Program-made: the position numbers and the translations under genes
The notes under the pieces: model-generated
What the model was told of the DNA's origin: nothing
The model's database searches: none
What the model saw: only the letters and a program-made list of their open reading frames with translations
Source of the DNA: a bacterium
Lineage (GTDB): Bacteria; Planctomycetota; JADGBV01
Length of the DNA: 45,673 bases
Direction of reading: 5' to 3'
Assembly: GCA_023261545.1 (NCBI GenBank)
Contig: JAHFOS010000013.1
Coordinates: 1 to 45,673 of the forward strand
Part shown: one piece after another, positions 16,607 to 23,971 of the stretch
How the letters are laid out: each line of letters begins with the position of its first letter
Numbering within the stretch: position 1 is the first letter of the stretch

Positions 16607-17296
16607 TTATCGGGTGGGAGCGCCCAATTCAACGCCGCGAGCCGACTCCACGAAGCGGCGCATCTTTTTGGCGTCCTTGAGCCCTGGGGCCGTCTCGATG
16701 CCGCTGCTGGCGTCAACTCCGGCGGGCCGGAACCGCCGCACGGCCTCGGCGACGTTGGCGGGGCTCAGGCCTCCGGCCAGCAGGCAGCAATGCGCCTTGT
16801 TTCCCAGCAGCGCGGCCAGGGAGGCGAAGGGTAGAGCGCGTCCGGTGCCGCCGGCCCGGCCCTGGGTCGAGGCATCGAGCACCGGGTGTTCCACGGCGGG
16901 GTCGGCGAGTGTCTCATCCAGTATTTGCAGCCAGGCAGCCGACGCGGAATCCTCGACGGGCACGCCCACGGTTTGCAGCAAGCGCAGACCGGGAACTCCG
17001 GCACGCAGCGCGGCGCGATATTCCGGCCCCTCCCTTCCGCAGAGGTGCAGGAAGGCGGGGCCGACGGTTTGAGCCGCGGCCAAGGCCTCCGCCAGCGGCC
17101 GGTCACGGAAAAGCAGGGCCAAAGGCGTCCCTCCAGCCGCCGCGCGCAACCGCCGTGCGCGCGCCAAATCCACACAGCGCGGCGACTCGGGAGCCCCAAC
17201 GACCACACCCAGGATATCCGCCCCCGCCCGCAGGGCCGCCTGCACGTCCTCCTCCCTGGTGAGCCCGCAGATCTTGACGATCAGGCGGGCTGGCAC
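16607..17296 (-). CDS. trpF: Phosphoribosylanthranilate isomerase TrpF
   Basis: The 229-residue TIM-barrel enzyme catalyses the Amadori rearrangement of phosphoribosylanthranilate to CdRP in tryptophan synthesis. KICGLTREED near the N-terminus holds the catalytic cysteine (C10). VLDAST carries the conserved aspartate. RAGGTGRALPF and LAGGLSPANVAEA form the phosphate-binding loops, followed by GVDASSGIET. Other trp genes are not in the window. Its ATG at 17296 lies 16 bases inside the 3' end of fliW, so the two are translated together, an odd pairing of tryptophan synthesis with flagellar control. The Janus-like gene follows directly. Confidence 0.93.
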   Translation of the reverse strand: MPARLIVKICGLTREEDVQAALRAGADILGVVVGAPESPRCVDLARARRLRAAAGGTPLALLFRDRPLAEALAAAQTVGPAFLHLCGREGPEYRAALRAGVPGLRLLQTVGVPVEDSASAAWLQILDETLADPAVEHPVLDASTQGRAGGTGRALPFASLAALLGNKAHCCLLAGGLSPANVAEAVRRFRPAGVDASSGIETAPGLKDAKKMRRFVESARGVELGAPTR

Positions 17297-17712
17297 TCTT
17301 GGAAGACGGGGTGGCGGAGCGGAGCGCCATCAATGATCATCTGCTTGCCCACGCGCGCCCGCTGGTTGAGGATGAGCGGTCCCTGGAGGTTGGCCGTCAT
17401 GCGGCTCAGGTCGCCGGGAATATTCAGGATGACGTAAATCAGCGCGTCCTCGGCGGCCTGGACTCCGATATCCGACACGTCCGTGGCGGGCATTTCGATA
17501 TGGTATTCTGCGATGATGAGGCGGGGATCGCACAGCAGGAAGGCCAGCGATTCCGACCGCAGGCTCTGGAACCAGATGAAGGGGCGCACGTTCTCCGTCT
17601 GAATCAGCGCGAAGGACTTTTCCTGCTCGAAGCCGTAGAGTCCGAAGGGCAGTTGGTAAACGCTGTCCGCTTCGTAGCTAACGCGCCCTATCTTCTGTGA
17701 GAAAAGCTCCAC
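17281..17712 (-). CDS. fliW: Flagellar assembly factor FliW
   Basis: The 143-residue protein matches FliW. It has PFGLYGFEQEKSFALIQ and PFIWFQSLRSESLAFLL in the N-terminal half, and a C-terminal segment with ILNIPGDLSRMTANLQGPLILN followed by a Gln-containing strand. FliW binds and blocks the RNA-binding regulator CsrA and also binds flagellin, linking filament assembly to translation of flagellin mRNA. CsrA, normally next door, is absent here, and trpF overlaps the 3' end instead. The gene is divergent from bioD with about 71 bases between. It implies that the organism makes flagella. Confidence 0.88.
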   Translation of the reverse strand: MELFSQKIGRVSYEADSVYQLPFGLYGFEQEKSFALIQTENVRPFIWFQSLRSESLAFLLCDPRLIIAEYHIEMPATDVSDIGVQAAEDALIYVILNIPGDLSRMTANLQGPLILNQRARVGKQMIIDGAPLRHPVFQECQPA

Positions 17713-17783
17713 GATTTCAGCAGCCGGCTGGGGGATAGGATGGGCGCACTTTATAGTCCAAGGGCTTTCCCTTCAATATCGGC

Positions 17784-18479
17784 ATGGCGGGCGGGATTTT
17801 TCACATTCTTGGCACCGACACGGGCGCGGGCAAGACCCACGTCACCTCGCTGCTGCTCGAAGGGGCCGGCCGCCTGGGTGTTTCCGCCCTGCCCCTGAAG
17901 CCGGTCCACAGCGGCTGGCGGCGCGCAGACGAGTGGGGGGAGGATCTCCGAGTCCTGAGGCCTTGGATCCCGGCGGGACTCAGCCCCGGCGAGCTCTGCC
18001 GCTACGCCCTGGAGGCGCCGATATCGCCCTTTTCCGCCGCCCGAGAAGCGGGCCAAAGCATCGAAATCGCCGAGTTGCTTGGCTTTTTGGAGCGCGCGCG
18101 CCGCCGTCCCGAGCGCTGCCTCCTGGTGGAGGGCGTGGGGGGCGTCTGCTGCCCCCTGGGCCCGCGCCTCACCTATCTGGAGTTTCTCTCCCGCGCCCCG
18201 GGCGCCTGCCTGCTGGTGAGCCGCGTGGGCCTTGGGGCTCTCAACCATGCCGTAATGAGCGCGCGGCTGCTGACCGCCGCCGGAAAGCCGCCTATTGCCC
18301 TGGTTCTCAACGAGGAGACCGAGGGCGTCACCGCGACCCCCGCCGGCCGCGTGGCGCGCGGCGAACTCGAAAACCTGCTCGACGTTCCCGTTTTCGGCCC
18401 GCTGTTGCGCGACCGGCGCGAGCAAAACCTCGCGGCCCTGGAACCCCTGGCGCGGAAGGTTTTTCTTGGGGCGGCGTGA
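17784..18479 (+). CDS. bioD: Dethiobiotin synthetase BioD
   Basis: The 231-residue ATP-dependent enzyme closes the ureido ring of dethiobiotin from DAPA and CO2. It starts with ILGTDTGAGKTHVTSLLL, where GTDTGAGKT (residues 10 to 18) is the P-loop. LKPVHSGW holds the conserved lysine region and LVEGVGGVCCPL the typical VEGAGG-type loop. RVGLGALNHAVMSARLL and LVLNEE fit the C-terminal nucleotide site. bioF begins 7 bases after its stop, forming a two-gene biotin operon. No bioA or bioB is in the window. Confidence 0.93.
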   Translation: MAGGIFHILGTDTGAGKTHVTSLLLEGAGRLGVSALPLKPVHSGWRRADEWGEDLRVLRPWIPAGLSPGELCRYALEAPISPFSAAREAGQSIEIAELLGFLERARRRPERCLLVEGVGGVCCPLGPRLTYLEFLSRAPGACLLVSRVGLGALNHAVMSARLLTAAGKPPIALVLNEETEGVTATPAGRVARGELENLLDVPVFGPLLRDRREQNLAALEPLARKVFLGAA

Positions 18480-18486
18480 ACCTATC

Positions 18487-19632
18487 ATGAGCCGCTTCGA
18501 GGACCACCTGGAAAAGCTGCTCGCGCGCGGCAGCCGGCATCGCAGTTTGCCGGCCCTTGAGGCTTTCGATCCGCGTCTGCTGCGCCTGGCCGGTCGCGAG
18601 CTGCTGAATTTCAGCTCCAACGACTATCTTGCGCTTTCGCGGCTGCCGCTGAAGGAGCGCGGCGGCAGCCAGCCTTCGAGCCGGCTGCTGGGGGGCAACT
18701 TGACCGCGCATCTTGAGGTTGAGCGCCGCTTGGCGGAGTTCATGGACGCCGAAGCCGCGCTGTTGCTGCCCACGGGGTATATGGCCAATGTCGGCCTGCT
18801 TTCCGCGCTGGCGGGTCGCGGCGACGTGCTATTGCTGGATCGCGCCTGCCACGCCAGCCTGGTGGACGGGGCGCGGCTTTCGGGGGGGCGGATCGAGCGT
18901 TTTCGCCATAACGACTTCGCGGCGCTGGTGCGCAGACTGGAGCGTCTGGCTTCCGATCACGCCGGAGCGATTTTCGTCGTCGTGGAGAGTCTTTACTCCA
19001 TGGACGGCGACACCCCGGATTTCGCGGCGCTCGCGGCTTTGAAAAAGCGGCACGGCTTTTTCCTCGTCGTGGACGAGGCCCACGCCATCGGTCTTCACGG
19101 ACCCCAGGGACGCGGGTTGCTGGCGGCGCAGCATTGCCGCGGACTCGCGGAGGCCGTGATTTTCACCTTGAGCAAGGCTTTCGCGCTTCAGGGCGGCGTC
19201 ATCGCCGGGAGCGCGCGGCTGAAGGATCTGCTCGTCAATCGCTGCCGGCCGCTTATCTACTCCACCGCATTGCCGGCGGGGCGCGTCGTGAGCGTGCTCA
19301 ACCGAATTGAAGCTATCCTTGCGGCGGACGCCGCGCGCCGCAAACTCGAAGACCTCTGCCGTGTCGCGGAGCACACACTCGGTCTCGCGCGCCAGGTGTG
19401 GAGCCCGATCTTCCCCATCGTGGTCGGCCAGGGCGAAGACGCCCGCCGCGCCGCCGCTCAACTTCTCGAAGCGGGGATCTACTGCCCGGCCGTGCTGCCT
19501 CCCACCGTTCCCGAGGGCTCAGCGCGGCTGCGGGTGAGTCTCAATGCCGCGCATGAAAACGAGGATCTCGAACGCCTGAATGCGGGGTTGGTAAAACTCG
19601 GGTTGCTTTCGGACCAGGGTGGCCCGGACTGA
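18487..19632 (+). CDS. bioF: 8-amino-7-oxononanoate synthase BioF
   Basis: The 381-residue PLP enzyme condenses pimeloyl thioester with alanine to make KAPA, the first committed biotin step. NFSSNDYLALS, GSQPSSRLLGGN, HLEVERRLAEFM and DEAHAIGLHGPQGRG are typical of the alpha-oxoamine synthase family. K230 in FTLSKAFALQGG is the PLP lysine. The family loop is usually SKALG-x-GG, so the Phe-Ala-Leu-Gln variant is slightly unusual. The ATG at 18487, 7 bases after bioD, is preferred; the frame is open further upstream inside bioD. The assignment to BioF rather than KBL or SPT rests on the bioD neighbour. Confidence 0.92.
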   Translation: MSRFEDHLEKLLARGSRHRSLPALEAFDPRLLRLAGRELLNFSSNDYLALSRLPLKERGGSQPSSRLLGGNLTAHLEVERRLAEFMDAEAALLLPTGYMANVGLLSALAGRGDVLLLDRACHASLVDGARLSGGRIERFRHNDFAALVRRLERLASDHAGAIFVVVESLYSMDGDTPDFAALAALKKRHGFFLVVDEAHAIGLHGPQGRGLLAAQHCRGLAEAVIFTLSKAFALQGGVIAGSARLKDLLVNRCRPLIYSTALPAGRVVSVLNRIEAILAADAARRKLEDLCRVAEHTLGLARQVWSPIFPIVVGQGEDARRAAAQLLEAGIYCPAVLPPTVPEGSARLRVSLNAAHENEDLERLNAGLVKLGLLSDQGGPD

Positions 19633-19658
19633 GCGGTCACGGCCTTCGAGAGACGGTT

Positions 19659-20048
19659 TTACCCAAAGGCGGCACAATGTTCCGGGTCAATATCAAGAAT
19701 CAGGGAAAGGGCTGCTTTGATTCTGTCCACTTCTGGAACGGCGATCTCGCCCAGGCACCGGATAAAACGGACATGACTGATAGCCCGGATTTGGAAACAA
19801 TCCACGACCGACTTCTTGCTGAGCCCGTTCCGACTGCTGGGCTCAAGAACGACGAAAAAAGGGTTTTTTTCCCAAGCCGCGCGCCACTGCGTCACGGGCA
19901 CGGCAATCGCCAAGGGAAGATTTTTGGCATCGCCCGAGTTTACCACGACAACCGGCCGAGTTTTGCGGATTTCGTGTCCCACCGTCGGATCCAGGTTCAC
20001 GAGGTGGATTTCACCTATCAGCAAACCCGTCACCTTCGATGGATTCAA
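19659..20048 (-). CDS. MazF/PemK-type toxin
   Basis: The 129-residue protein has the MazF fold signature. IGEIHLVNLDPTVGHEIRKTRPVVVVNS gives the N-terminal strands with the conserved G-x-E and RP pair, AIAVPVTQ is the central strand, and SVVDCFQIRAISHVRF carries the S-x-hh-x-x-DQ-type element. MazF toxins are sequence-specific mRNA endoribonucleases. The gene overlaps the upstream ribbon-helix-helix antitoxin gene by 38 bases on the same strand, the classic arrangement. It lies convergent to bioF with only 26 bases between. The product is cytoplasmic, and the operon is expected to be autorepressed by the complex. Confidence 0.88.
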   Translation of the reverse strand: MNPSKVTGLLIGEIHLVNLDPTVGHEIRKTRPVVVVNSGDAKNLPLAIAVPVTQWRAAWEKNPFFVVLEPSSRNGLSKKSVVDCFQIRAISHVRFIRCLGEIAVPEVDRIKAALSLILDIDPEHCAAFG

Positions 20049-20253
20049 ATATGGGCTCCGTTCGCGCGCCTTTGTAGCCGATCATGGCCTGGACGCGCTG
20101 CATTTCCCGGAGGCGAGCCCTTTCGCGCTTCAATTTTTCCTGCACCGCTTCCCGGATCCATTCGCTCCTGCTGGCCTTGGAAAGCAGGCGGCGCACTTCG
20201 TCCAATACGGCCACCTCGCCGGACTCAAGGAGAACCTTTGTTGGCACCTTCAT
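20011..20253 (-). CDS. Ribbon-helix-helix antitoxin for the MazF-type toxin
   Basis: The protein has about 80 residues. MKVPTKVLLESGEVAVLDEV gives an N-terminal strand and first helix, and ASRSEWIREAVQEKLKRERA the second helix of a CopG/MetJ-type DNA-binding fold. The charged C-terminus would wrap the toxin. The start at 20253 begins at the fold; another in-frame ATG at 20280 would add nine residues and cannot be excluded. The 3' end overlaps the toxin gene by 38 bases. The complex is expected to bind its own promoter in the gap 20281..20412, where I see no clear operator. Confidence 0.8.
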   Translation of the reverse strand: MKVPTKVLLESGEVAVLDEVRRLLSKASRSEWIREAVQEKLKRERARLREMQRVQAMIGYKGARTEPIFESIEGDGFADR

Positions 20254-20412
20254 AATGGATCCAAAAAGGACCATGAACATGGTACCTAATTCTGGGCACT
20301 TTCAAGAGCACCTTGTTTTTTTGCGTAGTCGAAACCGCGAGCTTCTCCAGAACCGACACCGCCAGAAACCTGCGGCTGGTCGTGCCACAGCGAAGGTCCC
20401 GGACAAAGAAAA

Positions 20413-21465
20413 CTACGGCCTGATGGCGTTGCCCATTGACCCCAGTGCCTTGAACGCCTCGACTCCGGGCTTTTTATGCCCGTCTTTTGTGAACAGGCCC
20501 ACCGTATTCAGGTTCGCGTCGAACTCAGTGAGACCCACGTCGTGGAGCAGGGCCCAGGCCAGCACCGACACGTTCACGGGCTTTAAAAGCTCCGGAAGCC
20601 GGCGCAGGAAAGCCTCCTGTTCCGGCTCGCTGCCCGTGCCGCTGGTGGGCCATCCGACCTCCATCAGGAGCACTTCGTCCGTCTTGGGAATGTGCTTGTG
20701 GATCCAGGAAAAATAATCCTTCGGAAGTTTTACCGGGGAGTCATGAAAAGGTGAGGGGTAGGTCGTGAGGCCAACAACGTCGAGCTCCGGCCTGAAGATT
20801 TCGATGACTTTGCCGTGCTCCGCAAGCTTGAGGGGATCCTTGGCATCCAGGATGCGCACCCATTCCCACTGGAAAGAGACGAAGATTTTCGTTTTCGGCG
20901 AAATCTTCTTGAGTTCGCCGTAGGTCTCCTTGTAGAGCTTCGCGAAGCGCAAATACTCGTCCAGGCGCTGCAAGGCCAGGAAGTTGATCTCGGTCGCCAA
21001 GCAAAGATATTCGGGTTGCAGGCGCGCCAGGTTTTGCGCCGTGTTCTTGAAGGCCTCCTGAATCGTCGGGTTTCCGAAGGAGATGGCCGCGCCCGCTTTT
21101 TTTCTGAGTTCGGCGGGGAGGTCCAGCTCTTTGCGCCCCTGATCGAGCGTCGTCGGGCTCAAGCCCAGGATGGGAATCAGGCCGACGGCCTTGGATTTTT
21201 CCATCGTCATCCGGACCGCCTGAAGATCCAGGTCGTGCCACTGGTAGATGAACACCGCGTAGTCGCCGAGCTCCTTGGCCATGGCAAAGGCCTGATCCAC
21301 GTCCTGGGGCGTAGGCTGTGGAAAATTCTTGGGCGTGATGGCGATGCCCAGCTTGGCGGTCTTGACCGGAAGCTTCTTGCTGGCGGCGTCGGCGGCCAGG
21401 CCATTCTCCGGAACAGCGCAGAGAGCGGCTATGAAAACAGCGCACCACAAAGCGCGCGGGTTCAT
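20413..21465 (-). CDS. Secreted glycoside-hydrolase-like TIM-barrel protein
   Basis: The protein has about 350 residues with a signal peptide (ALWCAVFIAALCAVPENGLA). The mature part begins KLGIAITPKNFP and runs through alternating helix-strand units. Glutamates at the expected ends of barrel strands are CLATEINFLAL and LLMEVGWPTSGTG; the second resembles the nucleophile strand of GH17- and GH53-like enzymes. I therefore infer a clan-A-type glycosidase fold, but substrate and activity are unknown. The start at 21465 is chosen because it sits exactly at the signal peptide; upstream in-frame codons run into a palindromic repeat. No partner gene is obvious. Confidence 0.6.
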   Translation of the reverse strand: MNPRALWCAVFIAALCAVPENGLAADAASKKLPVKTAKLGIAITPKNFPQPTPQDVDQAFAMAKELGDYAVFIYQWHDLDLQAVRMTMEKSKAVGLIPILGLSPTTLDQGRKELDLPAELRKKAGAAISFGNPTIQEAFKNTAQNLARLQPEYLCLATEINFLALQRLDEYLRFAKLYKETYGELKKISPKTKIFVSFQWEWVRILDAKDPLKLAEHGKVIEIFRPELDVVGLTTYPSPFHDSPVKLPKDYFSWIHKHIPKTDEVLLMEVGWPTSGTGSEPEQEAFLRRLPELLKPVNVSVLAWALLHDVGLTEFDANLNTVGLFTKDGHKKPGVEAFKALGSMGNAIRP

Positions 21466-21502
21466 GGAGCGACGGCGTGCGATCCGGCAGGAGGGGGTCG
21501 CT

Positions 21503-21561
21503 GTCGGTTCATGCCGAGTGGCCCGCTTAGTGGCCATTCGGCAAGCGCAGCACGAACGGAC
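21503..21561. repeat. REP-like palindromic element
   Basis: TGCCGAGTGGCC (21512..21523) pairs with 21532..21543 with one G-T wobble around an 8-base loop. The outer GTCGGTTC (21503..21510) faces GAACGGAC (21554..21561). The right side, TTCGGCAAGCGCAGCACGAACGG, is a diverged form of the TTCGACAAGCTCAGCACGAA segment at 25910..25929. It occupies the upstream gap of the glycosidase-like gene. Confidence 0.6.
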
Positions 21562-21612
21562 CCAAAGACCAGGTCTATAAAACGAAGACACGTTTGGGGC
21601 GAACGATGACCG

Positions 21613-22122
21613 TCAGGCCTCCGGCAGTTTGGCGTACTCTCCGAAGGCGGCCTGCACGGCGTCGAAGCGCAAATGCTCACGCGCCAGGTGGCGGATCTCC
21701 ACGCCGGTGACGGCGAAGAGTTTCTGCGAGGCGGCGTAGGACTCGGTGCCCAGGTGCTTGTTGTCGAGGAAGGTGATGCGGCGCACGCCGCCCTGGATGA
21801 GCAGTTTGGCGCACTCGTTGCAGGGGTGCTGCGTCACGTAGATCTCGCCGCCCGCGACCGCGGCCACGGTGTTGAGCAAAGCGTTGGCTTCGGCGTGGAT
21901 CACGTAGGGATACTTGGTGTCGAGCCAGCCCGCGGTGGTGTCGCGCGACCAGGAGAAACGGCTCTCGTCGCAGCCCGAGGGGAAGCCGTTATAGCCGGTG
22001 CCCAGGACTTTGTTGTTCTTGACCAGCACCGCGCCCACCTTGGTGTTGGGGTCCTTGCTGCGCAGCGAGACGAGGATGGCCAGGAACATGAAATACTCGT
22101 CCCAGTTGATGTGGTTGGCCAT
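21613..22122 (-). CDS. Deoxycytidylate (dCMP) deaminase, ComEB-like
   Basis: The protein has about 169 residues and belongs to the zinc cytidine/deoxycytidylate deaminase family, converting dCMP to dUMP for thymidylate synthesis. HAEANAL supplies the zinc-binding His and catalytic Glu, and PCNECAKLL the two zinc cysteines. WDEYFMFLAILVSLRSKDPNTKVGAVLV and GTGYNGFPSGCDE are characteristic of dCMP deaminases rather than tRNA deaminases. I prefer the ATG at 22122 because family members begin just before WDEYF; an in-frame ATG at 22155 would add 11 residues. The 5' end faces mqnA divergently. Confidence 0.92.
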   Translation of the reverse strand: MANHINWDEYFMFLAILVSLRSKDPNTKVGAVLVKNNKVLGTGYNGFPSGCDESRFSWSRDTTAGWLDTKYPYVIHAEANALLNTVAAVAGGEIYVTQHPCNECAKLLIQGGVRRITFLDNKHLGTESYAASQKLFAVTGVEIRHLAREHLRFDAVQAAFGEYAKLPEA

Positions 22123-22303
22123 GGCTGTGATGTGCGGCGCAAGCTGCCCCGCCATTGTGGCCGGCGGTCCTGCCGTTCAACCTCCAGAACCTGGCTGGGT
22201 CCGACCCCAGAGGGCGCCCGAGTGGAGGATATTTCACGCTGTTTCGCCCATCTTTCTTGCCCCTGGCACCCCTCGCCTAGATTGCCCCGCGCCGCAAAAC
22301 AGC

Positions 22304-23209
22304 TTGAAAAAGAAAAAGGAAAAGCCCGCCGCGCGGGCCAAGCTCCGGCTCAAGGAGCTGCTGCTCAAGGCGCGCGCCCGTGTGCGCCGCCCCAAGGCGA
22401 CGTTGCGCGCCGGCTATATCGCCTACTCCAACAGCTTTCCCTTCCTGCGCGAGGCGGAGCGCCGCCCCATCAAGGGCGTGAAGGTCATCGCCCGCCCCCC
22501 GGGCGAACTCAACGCCATGCTGCGCAGAGGCGAACTCGACGTGAGCGCCATCAGCACCTACGAGTACCTGGAGAACTCGGCGCACTACACGCTGCTGCCC
22601 GATCTGTGCATCAACTCCACCGGCTACGTGCGCTCGGTGCTGCTGTTCTCGCGCCTGCCCCTCAAGGAGCTCAAGGGCCAGGTGGTGCTCACCACCCCCG
22701 AGAGCGCGACCTCCGCCAACCTGCTGCGCATCCTTTTTCAGCTCAAGGGTATTTCACCCCGGGAGGTGCGCCCCTTCGCCTCCTTCGTCGAGACCGCGGC
22801 GGCCTCCGCGGTGCTGCTCATCGGTGACGGGGCGCTGCGTTTCGAAGGCGGCGGCTTTCCCTACGTTTACGACCTCGCGCAACTGTGGACACAGCTCACC
22901 GCGCGCCCCGTGGTCTTCGCGGTCTGGGCCATCCGCGGCCGGGCCGGCGACCACGACGCGAAGCTCCTCAGAAAGCTCCACCGCCAGCTCATCGCAGCCC
23001 GCGCGCGCGCCCACGAAGGTCTTGATAAACTCGCCGCCGAAGCCGCGCTGCGCTTTCCCGCGCTGCGCCTCGACTTCCGGGATTACTACAGCCGCCTCGA
23101 CTATACCCTGCATAAAGAGTGCATAGATTCGATCCACTTCTACGAGCTCATGCTGGTGGAAATGGGACTGCTGTCGGGACGCACTCAAATCTCCTTCGCC
23201 AACCTGTGA
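22304..23209 (+). CDS. mqnA: Chorismate dehydratase MqnA (futalosine menaquinone pathway)
   Basis: MqnA makes 3-enolpyruvylbenzoate from chorismate, the entry to futalosine-route menaquinone. The periplasmic-binding-protein-like fold shows LRAGYIAYSNSFPF, PPGELNAMLRRGELDVSAISTYEY, LLPDLCINSTGYVRSVLLFSR, TPESATSANLLRILF, LLIGDGALRF and VYDLAQLWTQLTARPVVFAVW. The start is uncertain. The TTG at 22304 adds a lysine-rich leader; the GTG at 22382 gives 275 residues, closest to family length. Its TGA overlaps the GTG of the next gene (GTGA), coupling first-step and last-step menaquinone enzymes. It shows that the organism makes menaquinone by this route. Confidence 0.9.
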   Translation: MKKKKEKPAARAKLRLKELLLKARARVRRPKATLRAGYIAYSNSFPFLREAERRPIKGVKVIARPPGELNAMLRRGELDVSAISTYEYLENSAHYTLLPDLCINSTGYVRSVLLFSRLPLKELKGQVVLTTPESATSANLLRILFQLKGISPREVRPFASFVETAAASAVLLIGDGALRFEGGGFPYVYDLAQLWTQLTARPVVFAVWAIRGRAGDHDAKLLRKLHRQLIAARARAHEGLDKLAAEAALRFPALRLDFRDYYSRLDYTLHKECIDSIHFYELMLVEMGLLSGRTQISFANL

Positions 23210-23913
23210 CCGACTACTACGCGGCCGCCGCCCTCAAGAAGGCTCCGACCGTGCGCGCCATGTTCGACGGCGTGGCGGAGAAATACGATCTCTTCAACGC
23301 CGTCCTGAGCCTGGGCCTCGACAGCCTGTGGCGCCGCTGCGCGCTGCGCGCGCTGTTCGCGGACTTGCCGGAGGGTCGCGTGCTGGACCTCGGCTGCGGC
23401 AGCGGGGACCTGGCCGGGGCGCTGAGCGGACGGCGCGAGGTCTTGGGACTGGATTTCTCCGGCGCCATGCTGCGGCGCGCGCGCGCGAAGTTTCCCGCGC
23501 CTTCATGGGCCCAGGCCGACGCCTTGCGCCTGCCGCTGCGCGCTGGCGCCCTGGCCGGGGCCATGACGGCCTTCATGGTGCGCAACCTGGCCGATGTTCC
23601 GCTCTGCTTCCGCGAAGTGTTCCGCGCGCTACGCCCTGGCGGGCGTTTCGTGATCCTGGAGTTCTCCCTGCCACGTGGCTGGCTCATGCGCCGGCTTTTT
23701 CTCGCCTACCTGCACACCGCCTTCCCCCTGGCCTGCCTGCTGCTGCGCGGCGACCAGGGCGCCTACGAGTACCTGCGCAAATCCATCCGTTCCTTCGCCG
23801 CAACGGTGGACCTGGTGCGCCTGCTCCAAGAGGCGGGCTTCATCGCCGTGCACGCCCGCCCGCTGCTCGGCGGCGGGGTGGTGCTGTACGAGGCGGTGAA
23901 GCCGGGGGCCTAA
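23206..23913 (+). CDS. menG: Demethylmenaquinone methyltransferase (MenG/UbiE family)
   Basis: The 235-residue SAM-dependent methyltransferase adds the final methyl group to demethylmenaquinone. VRAMFDGVAEKYDLFNAVLSLGLD is the UbiE N-terminal signature. VLDLGCGSGDLA is SAM motif I. MVRNLADVPLCFREVFRALRPGGRFVILEFS is the typical UbiE central block, and YEYLRKSIRSF fits the C-terminal motif. The GTG start at 23206 overlaps the mqnA stop. Context with MqnA makes a menaquinone rather than ubiquinone role the sensible reading. The short coupled two-gene unit ends 58 bases before mutL. Confidence 0.9.
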   Translation: MTDYYAAAALKKAPTVRAMFDGVAEKYDLFNAVLSLGLDSLWRRCALRALFADLPEGRVLDLGCGSGDLAGALSGRREVLGLDFSGAMLRRARAKFPAPSWAQADALRLPLRAGALAGAMTAFMVRNLADVPLCFREVFRALRPGGRFVILEFSLPRGWLMRRLFLAYLHTAFPLACLLLRGDQGAYEYLRKSIRSFAATVDLVRLLQEAGFIAVHARPLLGGGVVLYEAVKPGA

Positions 23914-23971
23914 GGGATCACAAATCAGGTTCACCGGCTTCTCTCGCTCCATAGCCCCCTAGACTCCCCCC

